A stretch of DNA of 20,017 nt from an uncultured Alistipes sp. (GTDB lineage Bacteria > Bacteroidota > Bacteroidia > Bacteroidales > Rikenellaceae). Below the pieces are notes generated by a model that saw nothing but the letters and a program-made list of their open reading frames with translations, was not told the origin of the DNA and searched no databases. Each line of letters begins with the position of its first letter. The stretch's first letter is position 1. The position numbers were made by a program, and so were the translations under genes. Of the stretch, positions 13,177 to 20,017 are shown piece after piece. The DNA is taken from contig CAAGGY010000078.1 in the NCBI GenBank assembly GCA_900769525.1, forward strand, positions 1-20,017, in the 5' to 3' direction.

Positions 13177-14352
13177 ATGAGAGTTGTTGTTGGTCTTTCG
13201 GGCGGTGTCGATTCGTCGGTGGCTGCGTACCTGCTTAAGGAGCAGGGTCACGAGGTCATCGGCCTCTTCATGCGCAACTGGCATGACACCACAGGCACTC
13301 TTGAAGGCGACTGTCCCTGGTACGACGACCAGGTGTTTGCCGAGCTCGTGGCCAAGCGTCTCGATATCGAGTTCCACTATGTCGACCTTTCCGAGGAGTA
13401 CCGCAAGCGTGTCGTTGAGTATATGTTCGCCGAATACGAGGCTGGACGCACACCAAATCCCGATGTGCTTTGTAACCGAGAGATTAAGTTCGACGCCTTC
13501 CTTAAAGAGGCGCTAAAGCTTGGTGCTGAGCGTGTTGCTACGGGCCACTACTGCCGTCGTGCAGAGTGGGTAGACGACAATGGAGTGACTCACTACCAGC
13601 TGCTTGCAGGCTCAGACCCGAACAAAGACCAGAGCTACTTCCTCTGTCAGCTCACCCAGGAGCAGCTATCTTATGCGATGTTCCCTATCGGCGACCTGCT
13701 CAAGCCTGAGGTGCGACGCATAGCCGAGGAGCAGAAGCTCGCAACAGCCAAACGCAAGGACTCGCAGGGTATATGCTTTGTTGGCAAGGTCGACCTTCCC
13801 GTGTTCTTGCAGCAGAAACTCGCAGCAAAAGAGGGCAACGTACACGAGATACTACCCCACTCGCCACGCATTGTGCGCAACTGCTCGGAGGATGACTACC
13901 GCACGCTATCTGAGCCATACCGCCTCACGGTGCGTGATGGCAAGAAGATTGGCACACACCAGGGTGCTCACTTCTACACCATAGGTCAGCGCAAGGGTCT
14001 CGGCATTGGTGGTCGCAAGGAGTCGCTATTTGTCATTGGCACAGACGTTGAGCAGAATGTAGTATATGTTGGCGAGGGCGATAGCCACCCAGGACTACAC
14101 CGCAAGGCACTCAAAATAGAGCTTAGCGACATACATTGGGTAGACGGCTGCAACAAGATGAGAGAGGGCGAACGACGCAGATATATGGTTCGCATACGCT
14201 ATCGCCAGCCACTGCAGGGCGCAGAGCTTATTATGGAGAGCGATGGCCTATACATACTCTTTGATGAGCTACAGCGAGGTATCACAGCTGGTCAGTTTGC
14301 TGCGTGGTATGATGGTGATAATTTAGCAGGAAGCGGCGTAATACAGCGCTAA
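13177..14352 (+). CDS. mnmA: tRNA-specific 2-thiouridylase MnmA
   Basis: 391 residues. Seen: the PP-loop SGGVDSSVAAYLL (8-20), NPDVLCNREIKF (94-105) with the nucleophile Cys99, ATGHY (121-125), the ATP-contact region GSDPNKDQSYFL, and the persulfide-carrying Cys200 in KDSQGICFVG; the C-terminal part has HFYTIGQRKGLGIGG and the beta-barrel ending. Known: MnmA adenylates and thiolates U34 of tRNA(Lys), tRNA(Glu) and tRNA(Gln), with sulfur relayed from a cysteine desulfurase. Bacteroidota often have more than one MnmA-like gene, so a paralogue elsewhere is possible. Probably the second gene of a folE-mnmA operon, closed by the terminator at 14362. It is slightly longer than the 368-residue E. 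coli protein. All key residues present. Confidence 0.97.
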   Translation: MRVVVGLSGGVDSSVAAYLLKEQGHEVIGLFMRNWHDTTGTLEGDCPWYDDQVFAELVAKRLDIEFHYVDLSEEYRKRVVEYMFAEYEAGRTPNPDVLCNREIKFDAFLKEALKLGAERVATGHYCRRAEWVDDNGVTHYQLLAGSDPNKDQSYFLCQLTQEQLSYAMFPIGDLLKPEVRRIAEEQKLATAKRKDSQGICFVGKVDLPVFLQQKLAAKEGNVHEILPHSPRIVRNCSEDDYRTLSEPYRLTVRDGKKIGTHQGAHFYTIGQRKGLGIGGRKESLFVIGTDVEQNVVYVGEGDSHPGLHRKALKIELSDIHWVDGCNKMREGERRRYMVRIRYRQPLQGAELIMESDGLYILFDELQRGITAGQFAAWYDGDNLAGSGVIQR

Positions 14353-14361
14353 TATATAACG

Positions 14362-14390
14362 AATTAGGGAGCTTTCCGCTCCCTAATTTA
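14362..14390. terminator. Bidirectional terminator between mnmA and the L,D-transpeptidase gene
   Basis: Seen: an 11-base perfect stem, AATTAGGGAGC (14362-14372) with its complement (14378-14388), loop TTTCC. T-rich sequence follows rightward; leftward the flank is also AT-rich. It starts 10 bases after the mnmA stop and ends two bases before the stop of the converging transpeptidase gene, so it can serve both. Confidence 0.8.
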
Positions 14391-14909
14391 TTAAATAAAT
14401 ATCTCGAGAACCACCCCACTCTCGTTCATAAGCAGCGCATCGACCTCTGCCATGCGTCGCCGTGAAAGTACTGGGCAGCCAAAGCTACCTACCGTAGCAC
14501 GTGGCCAGATGGGATAGGAGGTTGTATGCTCCCAGCCGTGAAGCACCACGCATCGGGGGCGCAGATTCGAGTTAGTGGCGTCGAGGCCATCAAGGCGGTA
14601 GGCAACGCCATATCTACCCTCATAGCGCTCGGCAACAAGCGCACGACCAACCGACGAGAGGTGTGAGCCATCCTCGTTCGAGAGATGCGCATAGGCCGAC
14701 CTTACGTGCGATTTGGTGCTTCCACTGCCGTGGCTCACAGGGCAAGTGAGGATGGCACGTTGCAACTCAAAATCCCAAACCACAAACCTACGTCGTCCAG
14801 AGTGACGTGATAGGTCGACAAAGAGGGCAATACGACTATTATACCCCTTTTCACAACAAAAGTCTCTAAGCCTCTGGGCCCGCTCCCTAACTCTACTTTG
14901 TAAGCTCAT
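14391..14909 (-). CDS. L,D-transpeptidase (YkuD_2-type) without an obvious signal peptide
   Basis: 172 residues from the ATG at 14909 (a GTG lies one codon upstream). Seen: SHGSGS (59-64), VGRALVAERYEGRYGVAYRLDGLDATNSNLRPRCVVLHG (87-125) and SFGCPVLS (142-149). The HG pair, the S-x-G-C motif with catalytic Cys145 and the intervening text match the YkuD_2 branch of murein L,D-transpeptidases. Known: such enzymes form or edit peptidoglycan cross-links, or attach proteins, outside the cytoplasm. Odd: the N-terminus MSLQSRVRERAQRLRDF is charged and amphipathic, with no signal peptide or membrane anchor. Its start overlaps the end of the sirtuin gene by 17 bases, so the two are cotranscribed and perhaps translationally coupled. 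The family is well supported; location and substrate uncertain. Confidence 0.85.
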   Translation of the reverse strand: MSLQSRVRERAQRLRDFCCEKGYNSRIALFVDLSRHSGRRRFVVWDFELQRAILTCPVSHGSGSTKSHVRSAYAHLSNEDGSHLSSVGRALVAERYEGRYGVAYRLDGLDATNSNLRPRCVVLHGWEHTTSYPIWPRATVGSFGCPVLSRRRMAEVDALLMNESGVVLEIFI

Positions 14910-15603
14910 CACGCAGCTGTTCTAAGAGTTGAGGAACGCCCACAGCACCACGCTCCTTGATGTGTATCAATGGGTTGCGAATCATTGCGGTATCAGGCGT
15001 ACCAGGGTCAACAAGATAGATAGGCACCTCACGGTTGCGCACATAGTAGACAAGCGAAGCAGCAGGATATACCGCCAGCGACGTACCTACAACAATGAGT
15101 ATGTCAGCCTGCTCAACAATCTTGCACGCAACATCGAACATAGGCACCGACTCGCCAAAGAAGACAATATGTGGACGTAGCAGATGACCATCCTCGCCAC
15201 GAGCATCGAGCGACTGCTCCCAGCCATCGTTTATATCATAGATAAGATCGGGGTTGCGCTCCGAACGCAACTTCATAAGCTCACCATGTAGGTGCAACAC
15301 ACGAGTTGAGCCAGCACGCTCGTGGAGGTTGTCAACATTCTGCGTCACGACACACACATCGGCCCACTCCTCTATCTTGGCAATAGCTAAATGACCCGCA
15401 TTAGGCTCCTTGTTTAGCGCCTCACGACGACGCATATTGTAGAACTCTACGACCTTAGCTCGATTATTTCTTAACGCATCGGGCGTACACACCTCCTCGA
15501 TACGATAGTTTGCCCAAAGTCCATCTGAGTCACGGAATGTAGCGATACCACTATCGGCGCTCACACCCGCACCAGTAAAAACAACTATTCGTTTCCTCTC
15601 CAT
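14893..15603 (-). CDS. Sirtuin-type NAD-dependent protein deacylase, zinc cysteines missing
   Basis: 236 residues, usual bacterial sirtuin length. Seen: GAGVSADSGIATFRDSDGLW (11-30) for NAD binding, YNMR (55-58) matching the Y-x-x-R acyl-pocket pair of class III sirtuins (SIRT5/CobB type), TQNVDNLHERAG (87-98), catalytic His106 in HLHGEL, FFGESVP (148-154) and VVGTSLAVYPAA (171-182). Known: class III sirtuins remove succinyl, malonyl and acetyl groups from lysines, producing nicotinamide and O-acyl-ADP-ribose. Odd: residues 107-145, where the four zinc-binding cysteines normally lie, contain no cysteine, so the small domain must fold without that zinc site. First gene of a two-gene unit with the L,D-transpeptidase; its promoter is back to back with the symporter promoter. 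The family is certain, the preferred acyl group inferred. Confidence 0.93.
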   Translation of the reverse strand: MERKRIVVFTGAGVSADSGIATFRDSDGLWANYRIEEVCTPDALRNNRAKVVEFYNMRRREALNKEPNAGHLAIAKIEEWADVCVVTQNVDNLHERAGSTRVLHLHGELMKLRSERNPDLIYDINDGWEQSLDARGEDGHLLRPHIVFFGESVPMFDVACKIVEQADILIVVGTSLAVYPAASLVYYVRNREVPIYLVDPGTPDTAMIRNPLIHIKERGAVGVPQLLEQLRDELTK

Positions 15604-15619
15604 AGCTCAAATATTTTTA

Positions 15620-15650
15620 CAAATATAGGAATTATTACGATAAAATTCAA
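15620..15650 (-). promoter_or_regulatory. Predicted promoter of the sirtuin gene
   Basis: Seen on the reverse strand: TTG (15650-15648), 20 bases, TATATTTG (15627-15620). The ATG at 15603 is 16 bases past the box, so the leader is only about 10-12 bases. It diverges from the symporter promoter about 28 bases away. Confidence 0.7.
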
Positions 15651-15677
15651 TGCTTTCACAATATTTAAGGTAACCAA

Positions 15678-15708
15678 TTTGCAGAAAACAAGTAATATAT
15701 TAACTTTG
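15678..15708 (+). promoter_or_regulatory. Predicted promoter of the symporter gene
   Basis: Seen: TTTG (15678-15681), 19 bases, TAACTTTG (15701-15708), close to consensus. Transcription would start near 15713, about 17 bases before the ATG at 15730. This excludes the longer in-frame TTG start at 15679. Confidence 0.75.
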
Positions 15709-15729
15709 CACAAAATAATATTTAATACA

Positions 15730-16950
15730 ATGAAAAAGCTACTCAAAAATCTCGGCGTGTGGATTATCATTGCTATGGCAATTGGTATTGTTGTGGGTGT
15801 GGTAATGGGCCCAGAGGCCTCAATGTTTAAGCCGTTGGGCGACCTCTTTATTCAGCTTATTAAGATGCTCGTTGTGCCCCTTGTGGCAATCTCTATCATC
15901 AGTGGTGCTGCTGCTCTGGGCGAGACCCGTTCAGCAGGTCTTGTGGGCGGCCTTAGCATTGTATACATGCTCTTGACAACAGCCATCGCTATTGTTCTTG
16001 CAATATTCCTTGCTGAGATCTTTGAGCCAGGCGCACACGTTGGCGCCGATGGTATTGCAGCCATCACAGAGGCTGGCGAGGCTGTTGCTGTAAGCAGCAC
16101 ATCACCTGAGCAGATGGGATTCTGGGAGACTGTTATCGGCATGATTCCAGAAAACCCAATTAAGGCACTTACCGATGGCAACATCCTTCAAATCATCATC
16201 TTCGGCCTCTTCCTCGGCTTTGGCATTTCAACTCTTGGCGATGAGCGTCGCCGTAAGGTTGTGGGCGGTCTTAACACCGTGCTCGATGCACTCATCTGGT
16301 GCATTGGCAAGGTGATGTACGTAGCTCCATTTGGTGTCTTTGGCCTTATTGCTGATGCTACCGGAACATTCGGTTTCGAGATTTTGTTGCAGGTTGCCAA
16401 CGTGCTTTGGATCGACCTTATCGCTGTGGCAATCATCGGTCTTGGCCTCTACCCAGCAACCGTATATCTCTTCTCACGTGTAAAACTTAAGGACTATTTC
16501 CGTGAGATGGTTAAGCCTCAGGTGGTATCGTTCTCTACAGCTTCGTCGCTCGCCACACTCCCAGTAAATATGGAGGCGTGCGATAAGATGGGTGTTTCGA
16601 AGCAGACATCTGGCTTTGTATTGCCATTGGGCGCTACTATCAACATGGCGGGTAACGCTATCTACTACGCTCTGCTGGCTATCTTCTTTGCGCAGTTCTA
16701 CGGCATTGAGCTTACGATGGCCAACTACGTATCAATCACGCTCGTATGTACACTTGGAGCTATTGGCCAGGCGGGCGTTCCAGGTCCAACACTGTTGGCT
16801 GCGGCTGTACTTGTTGCTGCGGGTATTCCTCTTGAGGGACTTCCACTCTTCTACGCTTTGGACCGTATCTTCGACATGATTCGCACAACGCTCAACATCA
16901 CTGGCGATGCTGCGTGTGCAGCTGTTGTCGACCGCTTCGTAAAGCAATAA
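15730..16950 (+). CDS. Dicarboxylate/amino acid:cation symporter (DAACS/SLC1 family)
   Basis: 406 residues from the ATG at 15730. Seen: FIQLIKMLVVPLVAISIISGAAAL (40-63), the conserved TM2-TM3 region; the serine-rich hairpin SFSTASSLATLPVNMEAC (267-284); LPLGATINMAGNAIYYAL (298-315) in TM7; the second hairpin GAIGQAGVPGPT (343-354); and TM8 DRIFDMIRTTLNITGDAA (378-395), keeping Asp382, Arg385, Thr386, Asn389 and Asp393. Known: these inner-membrane trimers import glutamate, aspartate or C4-dicarboxylates with Na+ or H+ by an elevator mechanism; the TM8 Arg favours acidic substrates. Odd: the nearly invariant NMDGT is NMAGN, replacing an Asp and a Thr that take part in cation and substrate binding in GltPh. 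Monocistronic: own promoter, strong terminator. The family is certain, coupling ion and substrate open. Confidence 0.94.
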   Translation: MKKLLKNLGVWIIIAMAIGIVVGVVMGPEASMFKPLGDLFIQLIKMLVVPLVAISIISGAAALGETRSAGLVGGLSIVYMLLTTAIAIVLAIFLAEIFEPGAHVGADGIAAITEAGEAVAVSSTSPEQMGFWETVIGMIPENPIKALTDGNILQIIIFGLFLGFGISTLGDERRRKVVGGLNTVLDALIWCIGKVMYVAPFGVFGLIADATGTFGFEILLQVANVLWIDLIAVAIIGLGLYPATVYLFSRVKLKDYFREMVKPQVVSFSTASSLATLPVNMEACDKMGVSKQTSGFVLPLGATINMAGNAIYYALLAIFFAQFYGIELTMANYVSITLVCTLGAIGQAGVPGPTLLAAAVLVAAGIPLEGLPLFYALDRIFDMIRTTLNITGDAACAAVVDRFVKQ

Positions 16951-16970
16951 TCGACGAAAAGATTGAACAC

Positions 16971-17015
16971 CAAACCCCAAGAAGTTTCATGGCTTCTTGG
17001 GGTTTGTTATTTTAT
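16971..17015 (+). terminator. Strong terminator after the symporter gene
   Basis: Seen: a perfect 14-base stem, CAAACCCCAAGAAG (16971-16984) with its complement (16993-17006), an eight-base loop, then TTATTTTAT. It lies 20 bases after the stop codon. Confidence 0.85.
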
Positions 17016-17062
17016 CCCCATATTAATCGGGCGAAGAGTGTGCAATATTGGCTTTTTTTTCG

Positions 17063-17070
17063 TATATTTG
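17063..17070 (+). promoter_or_regulatory. -7 box of the typA operon
   Basis: Seen: TATATTTG, a perfect -7 match, 25 bases before the ATG at 17096. No convincing TTTG lies 19-20 bases upstream; a TTG at 17048-17050 is only 12 bases away. Transcription would start near 17075. Confidence 0.55.
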
Positions 17071-17095
17071 TGGCGTCTAAAATATTTATATAAGT

Positions 17096-18898
17096 ATGCG
17101 AAAACTACGCAACATTGCAATTATCGCCCACGTAGACCACGGTAAGACAACACTCGTAGATAAGATGATTATGCAGGGCAACCTCCTGCGTGATAACGAG
17201 CATAGTGGCGGCGATTTGATTATGGACAACAACGACATCGAGCGAGAGCGAGGCATCACCATCCTCTCGAAGAATGTGTCGGTAATCTACAAAGACTATA
17301 AAATCAACATCATAGACACCCCAGGTCACGCCGATTTTGGTGGCGAGGTGGAGCGTGTGTTGAATATGTGCGACGGCGTTATCCTGCTTGTCGACGCATT
17401 CGAGGGCACAATGCCTCAGACACGCTTCGTCTTACAGAAGGCCCTGGCATTGGGCAAGAAGCCTATAGTTGTAGTCAACAAGGTCGACAAGGAGAACTGC
17501 CGCCCCGATGTGGTCAACGAGCAGGTCTTCGACCTGATGTTTACTCTCGGCGCAACAGAGGAGCAGCTCGACTACAAGACCATCTACGGCTCAGCTAAGC
17601 AGGGCTGGATGTCGCACGTTGTTTCGGAGCGTACCGACTCTATCTGCCCACTTCTTGACACTATCATCGACGAGATTCCTGAGCCTCAGACAGTAGAGGG
17701 TACGGTGCAGATGCTTGTAACATCGCTCGAGTACTCACCGTATGTGGGACGTATCGCCGTAGGTAAGGTTACACGTGGCTCGCTCACCGCAGGTCAGAAC
17801 GTGACACTCGCAAAGCGCGACGGCACACTCGTAAAGACTAAGATCAAGGATCTTATGGTATTCGAGGGTCTTGGTAAGGCTAAGGCCGAGAGAGTGGAGT
17901 GTGGCGAGATTTGCGCTTTGGTAGGTATCGAGGGTTTCGAGATTGGAGATACCATCTGTGACTTCACAGACCCAGAGCCACTCCCTCCTATCGCTATCGA
18001 CGAGCCTACAATGTCGATGCTCTTTACTATCAACAACTCGCCATTCTTCGGCAAGGATGGTAAGTTTGTGACATCGCGCCACATCAAGGATCGTCTCGAC
18101 CGCGAGCTTGAGAAGAATCTCGCCTTGCGCGTGGAGCCAGGCCAGAATGCCGACTCGTTTATGGTCTATGGTCGTGGTGTGTTGCACCTCTCGGTTCTTA
18201 TCGAGACCATGCGTCGTGAGGGTTACGAGTTGCAGGTCGGTCAGCCAAAGGTAATTACTAAGGATATCGACGGCATCAAGTGTGAGCCAGTCGAGGAGAT
18301 GACCGTAGACTGTCCAGATGATTGCGCAGGTACAGTTATCGAGCTCACAACACGCCGCAAGGGCCAGCTTGTCAACATGGAGTCATCGAACGAGCGCACA
18401 CGCCTTGAGTTTATCATACCTTCGCGCGGTATCATTGGTCTTCGCTCTACTATGATTACAGCCACTGCGGGTGAGGCTATCATGACACACCGCCTCAAGG
18501 ACTTTGAGCCTTGGATGGGTGAGATTGACAACCGCTCGGTAGGTGCAATTATCGCCTCTGAGACCGGCACAGCCTATGCCTACTCAATCGACAAACTTCA
18601 GGATAGAGGCAAGTTCTTTATCTCGCCTATGGAGCAGGTCTACTGCGGTCAGGTTATCGGCGAGCACACACGCTCAAACGATATCACCGTAAACGTCACC
18701 AAGGCTAAGCAGCTCACAAATATGCGTGCATCGGGCTCAGACGAGAAGACCTCAATCGCACCTCCAGTGATCTTCTCTTTGGAGGAGGCCCTTGAGTATA
18801 TTCGTGAGGATGAGTATGTAGAGGTAACACCTAAGGCTATCCGTCTGCGCAAGATTCTGCTTTCGGAGGTTGACCGCAAGCGTGCATCAAAGGAGTAA
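17096..18898 (+). CDS. typA: Ribosome-binding translational GTPase TypA/BipA
   Basis: 600 residues, full length. Seen: RNIAIIAHVDHGKTTLVDKM with the G1 motif AHVDHGKT (11-18), ERERGITI (G2), IIDTPGHADFGGEVERV (G3), VVVNKVDK (G4) and the SA of GSAKQGW (G5); then the domain II barrel, an EF-G-like domain III, and the BipA-specific C-terminal region with GRGVLHLSVLIETMRREGYELQVGQPKVI, IIPSRGIIGLRS and LTNMRASGSDEKT. Known: BipA binds the ribosome like EF-G/LepA, hydrolyses GTP and supports 50S assembly and growth under stress or cold. It follows a strong terminator and has its own -7 box; rpiB starts 38 bases downstream with no promoter between, so they are probably one transcript. Identity is certain. 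Confidence 0.98.
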   Translation: MRKLRNIAIIAHVDHGKTTLVDKMIMQGNLLRDNEHSGGDLIMDNNDIERERGITILSKNVSVIYKDYKINIIDTPGHADFGGEVERVLNMCDGVILLVDAFEGTMPQTRFVLQKALALGKKPIVVVNKVDKENCRPDVVNEQVFDLMFTLGATEEQLDYKTIYGSAKQGWMSHVVSERTDSICPLLDTIIDEIPEPQTVEGTVQMLVTSLEYSPYVGRIAVGKVTRGSLTAGQNVTLAKRDGTLVKTKIKDLMVFEGLGKAKAERVECGEICALVGIEGFEIGDTICDFTDPEPLPPIAIDEPTMSMLFTINNSPFFGKDGKFVTSRHIKDRLDRELEKNLALRVEPGQNADSFMVYGRGVLHLSVLIETMRREGYELQVGQPKVITKDIDGIKCEPVEEMTVDCPDDCAGTVIELTTRRKGQLVNMESSNERTRLEFIIPSRGIIGLRSTMITATAGEAIMTHRLKDFEPWMGEIDNRSVGAIIASETGTAYAYSIDKLQDRGKFFISPMEQVYCGQVIGEHTRSNDITVNVTKAKQLTNMRASGSDEKTSIAPPVIFSLEEALEYIREDEYVEVTPKAIRLRKILLSEVDRKRASKE

Positions 18899-18936
18899 CT
18901 AACAGATATAAATAAACCTTAAAACATATAACAACT

Positions 18937-19377
18937 ATGGAGAAGAAAATCGGTATTGCGTGCGACCACGCAGCATACGACCTCAAGGAGTTTCTCGTAG
19001 GCTACCTTTCAACAAAGGGCTTCGAGGTTAAGGACTTCGGCTGCTACTCTGAGGAGTCTGTTGACTACCCAGACTTTGCTCACCCACTTGCTGATGCTAT
19101 CGAGGCTGGCGAGTTGGAGCGAGGCATCGGCCTCTGTGGCTCTGGCGAGGGTATCTCAATGACATTGAACAAGCACCAGGGTATCCGTGCAGCACTCTGC
19201 TGGATTCCTGAGATTGCTAAGCTCTCACGTCAGCACAACAACTCAAACGTATTGTGCATGCCAGCACGTTTCATCTCTAACGATGAGGCTTTGGAGATGC
19301 TCAACATCTGGCTCGAGACCGAGTACGAGGGTGGTCGTCACCAGCGTCGTCTCGACAAGATGCCTCTTGCAAAGTAG
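18937..19377 (+). CDS. rpiB: Ribose-5-phosphate isomerase B
   Basis: 146 residues, normal length. Seen: KIGIACDHAAYDLKEFL (4-20), VDYPDFAHPLADAI (42-55), GIGLCGSGEGISMTLNKHQGIRAALCW (63-89) with catalytic Cys67 and its phosphate/anion loop GSGEGIS, and RQHNNSNVLCMPARF (98-112). Known: RpiB interconverts ribose 5-phosphate and ribulose 5-phosphate in the pentose phosphate pathway; some close relatives accept other phosphosugars (allose or galactose 6-phosphate), and the general family signature does not exclude this. No neighbouring sugar operon suggests an alternative, so the housekeeping role is preferred. Probably cotranscribed with typA; two terminator-like hairpins follow. Well supported. 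Confidence 0.95.
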   Translation: MEKKIGIACDHAAYDLKEFLVGYLSTKGFEVKDFGCYSEESVDYPDFAHPLADAIEAGELERGIGLCGSGEGISMTLNKHQGIRAALCWIPEIAKLSRQHNNSNVLCMPARFISNDEALEMLNIWLETEYEGGRHQRRLDKMPLAK

Positions 19378-19398
19378 TCACATCTAACTACATGCTAG

Positions 19399-19438
19399 GA
19401 GTTGCCGTGGAGCTAAAGCCTCTGCGGCAACTTTTTTC
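19399..19438 (+). terminator. Terminator after typA-rpiB (first of two)
   Basis: Seen: AGTTGCCG (19400-19407) pairs with CGGCAACT (19425-19432), with an inner loop that can pair further at GAG/CTC, followed by a T-tract (19432-19437). It begins about 22 bases after the rpiB stop. Confidence 0.8.
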
Positions 19439-19465
19439 ATTATATATGGTATATATCTCGTTAAT

Positions 19466-19495
19466 AACCCCCATAAATGAGGGTTGTTTTTTTTG
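19466..19495 (+). terminator. Second terminator-like hairpin, overlapping the receptor promoter
   Basis: Seen: AACCC (19466-19470) pairs with GGGTT (19481-19485), with a weak inner CA/TG pairing, followed by a long T-tract (19487-19494). Read rightward it is a good intrinsic terminator. Its right arm contains the TTG (19484-19486) that serves as -33 element for the receptor gene. Confidence 0.65.
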
Positions 19496-19514
19496 TTGCG
19501 TAACACTAATTTTG
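19484..19514 (+). promoter_or_regulatory. Predicted promoter of the TonB-dependent receptor gene
   Basis: Seen: TTG (19484-19486), 20 bases, TAATTTTG (19507-19514). The GTG start follows only four bases after the box, so the predicted transcript would begin at or next to the start codon (leaderless). Confidence 0.6.
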
Positions 19515-19518
19515 CAGC

Positions 19519-20017
19519 GTGAAATTACTATTTACTATATTGGCACTAATCGCCTCGCTGCCACTCATGGCACAGACAACCGACTCGCTCCACCACGACA
19601 TCGAGTTGGTTGAGATTACTGCATCACTAAAGGCCGACAGCCATAAGCAGAGACCTATCTCGGCAACCACACTCTCAATGGCTGACATCGAGCAGCGTGG
19701 CATTGGCTCAATCAAGGAGCTATCGCTCATCGCCCCCAACTTCTACCAGCCTGACTACGGCTCGTCAATAACCTCGTCGATATATGTTCGTGGCTTTGGC
19801 TCACGCATCGACCAGCCCGTGCTTGGTCTTACGATCGACGATGTTGCAGTGATGAATAAGAATAGCTACGACTTCGACCTCTTCGACATTCGTCGCATAG
19901 AGCTTCTGCGTGGTCCACAGGGCACGCTCTATGGTCGTAACACCTCGGCAGGTGTGATGAATATCACCACCCTCTCGCCCCACGATTGGCAGGGATTTAG
20001 AGCTATGGGCGAACTCA
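19519..20017 (+). CDS. TonB-dependent outer-membrane receptor, N-terminal part (runs off right edge)
   Basis: About 166 residues, from a GTG start, are present. Seen: signal peptide (M)KLLFTILALIASLPLMAQ, a short spacer, VEITASLKADSHKQRPIS close to a TonB-box/plug boundary, then plug-domain text with IYVRGFGSRIDQPVLGLTIDDV, FDIRRIELLRGPQGTLYGRNTSAGVMNITT. Known: TonB-dependent receptors import siderophores, cobalamin, metals or glycans through a plugged outer-membrane barrel. There is no carboxypeptidase-regulatory-like domain before the plug and no SusC signature in this part, so it looks like a siderophore/vitamin/metal-type receptor; the ligand cannot be told. The start is forced: an in-frame TAA lies at 19507-19509 and no other start precedes the signal peptide. 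Without the barrel its family stays general. Confidence 0.9.
   Translation, partial: MKLLFTILALIASLPLMAQTTDSLHHDIELVEITASLKADSHKQRPISATTLSMADIEQRGIGSIKELSLIAPNFYQPDYGSSITSSIYVRGFGSRIDQPVLGLTIDDVAVMNKNSYDFDLFDIRRIELLRGPQGTLYGRNTSAGVMNITTLSPHDWQGFRAMGEL

Noticed and set aside
12763..13377. 204-codon reverse frame across folE and mnmA
   Set aside because: Opposes two certain enzymes, including their active-site regions; shadow frame.
15679..15729. Longer symporter start at 15679
   Set aside because: The codon is a TTG that forms part of the -33 element, and the -7 box lies inside the extension.
1..20017. CRISPR arrays, tRNA or rRNA genes, insertion sequences, prophage or integrase
   Set aside because: I looked for regularly spaced repeats, clover-leaf-like segments and transposase or integrase motifs and found none.

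Overview
The window reads as chromosomal DNA from a member of the Bacteroidota, most likely a gut-type Bacteroidales. Four things support this. Many genes have the Bacteroidota -7 promoter box (TAnnTTTG), often with a TTG/TTTG about 19-20 bases upstream. Three lipoproteins carry BACON-like domains. The right edge holds a TonB-dependent receptor. The housekeeping proteins (RimM, S16, FolE, sirtuin, DUF389) are of the Bacteroidota type. I cannot resolve family or genus from the sequence alone.

Left part (1-4679). The 5' portion of galK leaves the window leftward. A ProXp-ala/YbaK-type tRNA-editing deacylase diverges from it and converges on a MATE efflux pump across a long hairpin. Next, reading leftward, come mscL and a two-gene operon encoding a potassium-channel-like protein with an unusual selectivity filter and a small lipoprotein of unknown function.

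Centre-left (4680-9800). Three rightward lipoprotein genes form the main accessory region. The first two look like an operon that ends at a strong nested hairpin. The third has its own promoter immediately after that hairpin. The first and third are paralogues: a lipobox, BACON-like domain(s), then two related beta-rich modules. The second has one BACON-like domain followed by what look like Ig/FN3-like repeats. They are probably cell-surface or periplasmic-face proteins, ligand unknown.

Centre-right (9800-14400). rpsP-rimM (ribosome assembly), a DUF389 membrane protein, and folE-mnmA (GTP cyclohydrolase I and tRNA 2-thiouridylase), each unit with recognisable promoters or terminators.

Right part (14391-20017). 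A leftward pair encodes a sirtuin lacking the usual zinc cysteines and a YkuD_2-type L,D-transpeptidase. Diverging from it is a DAACS-family symporter with an altered NMDGT motif. Then come typA/bipA-rpiB, tandem terminators, and the start of a TonB-dependent receptor whose GTG start lies almost on the predicted transcription start.

Most of the window is housekeeping. The items most worth follow-up are the atypical channel coupled to an orphan lipoprotein, the lipoprotein cluster with its duplicated module, two predicted leaderless genes, and the motif deviations in the symporter and sirtuin. I found no CRISPR array, tRNA, rRNA, insertion sequence or prophage signature.
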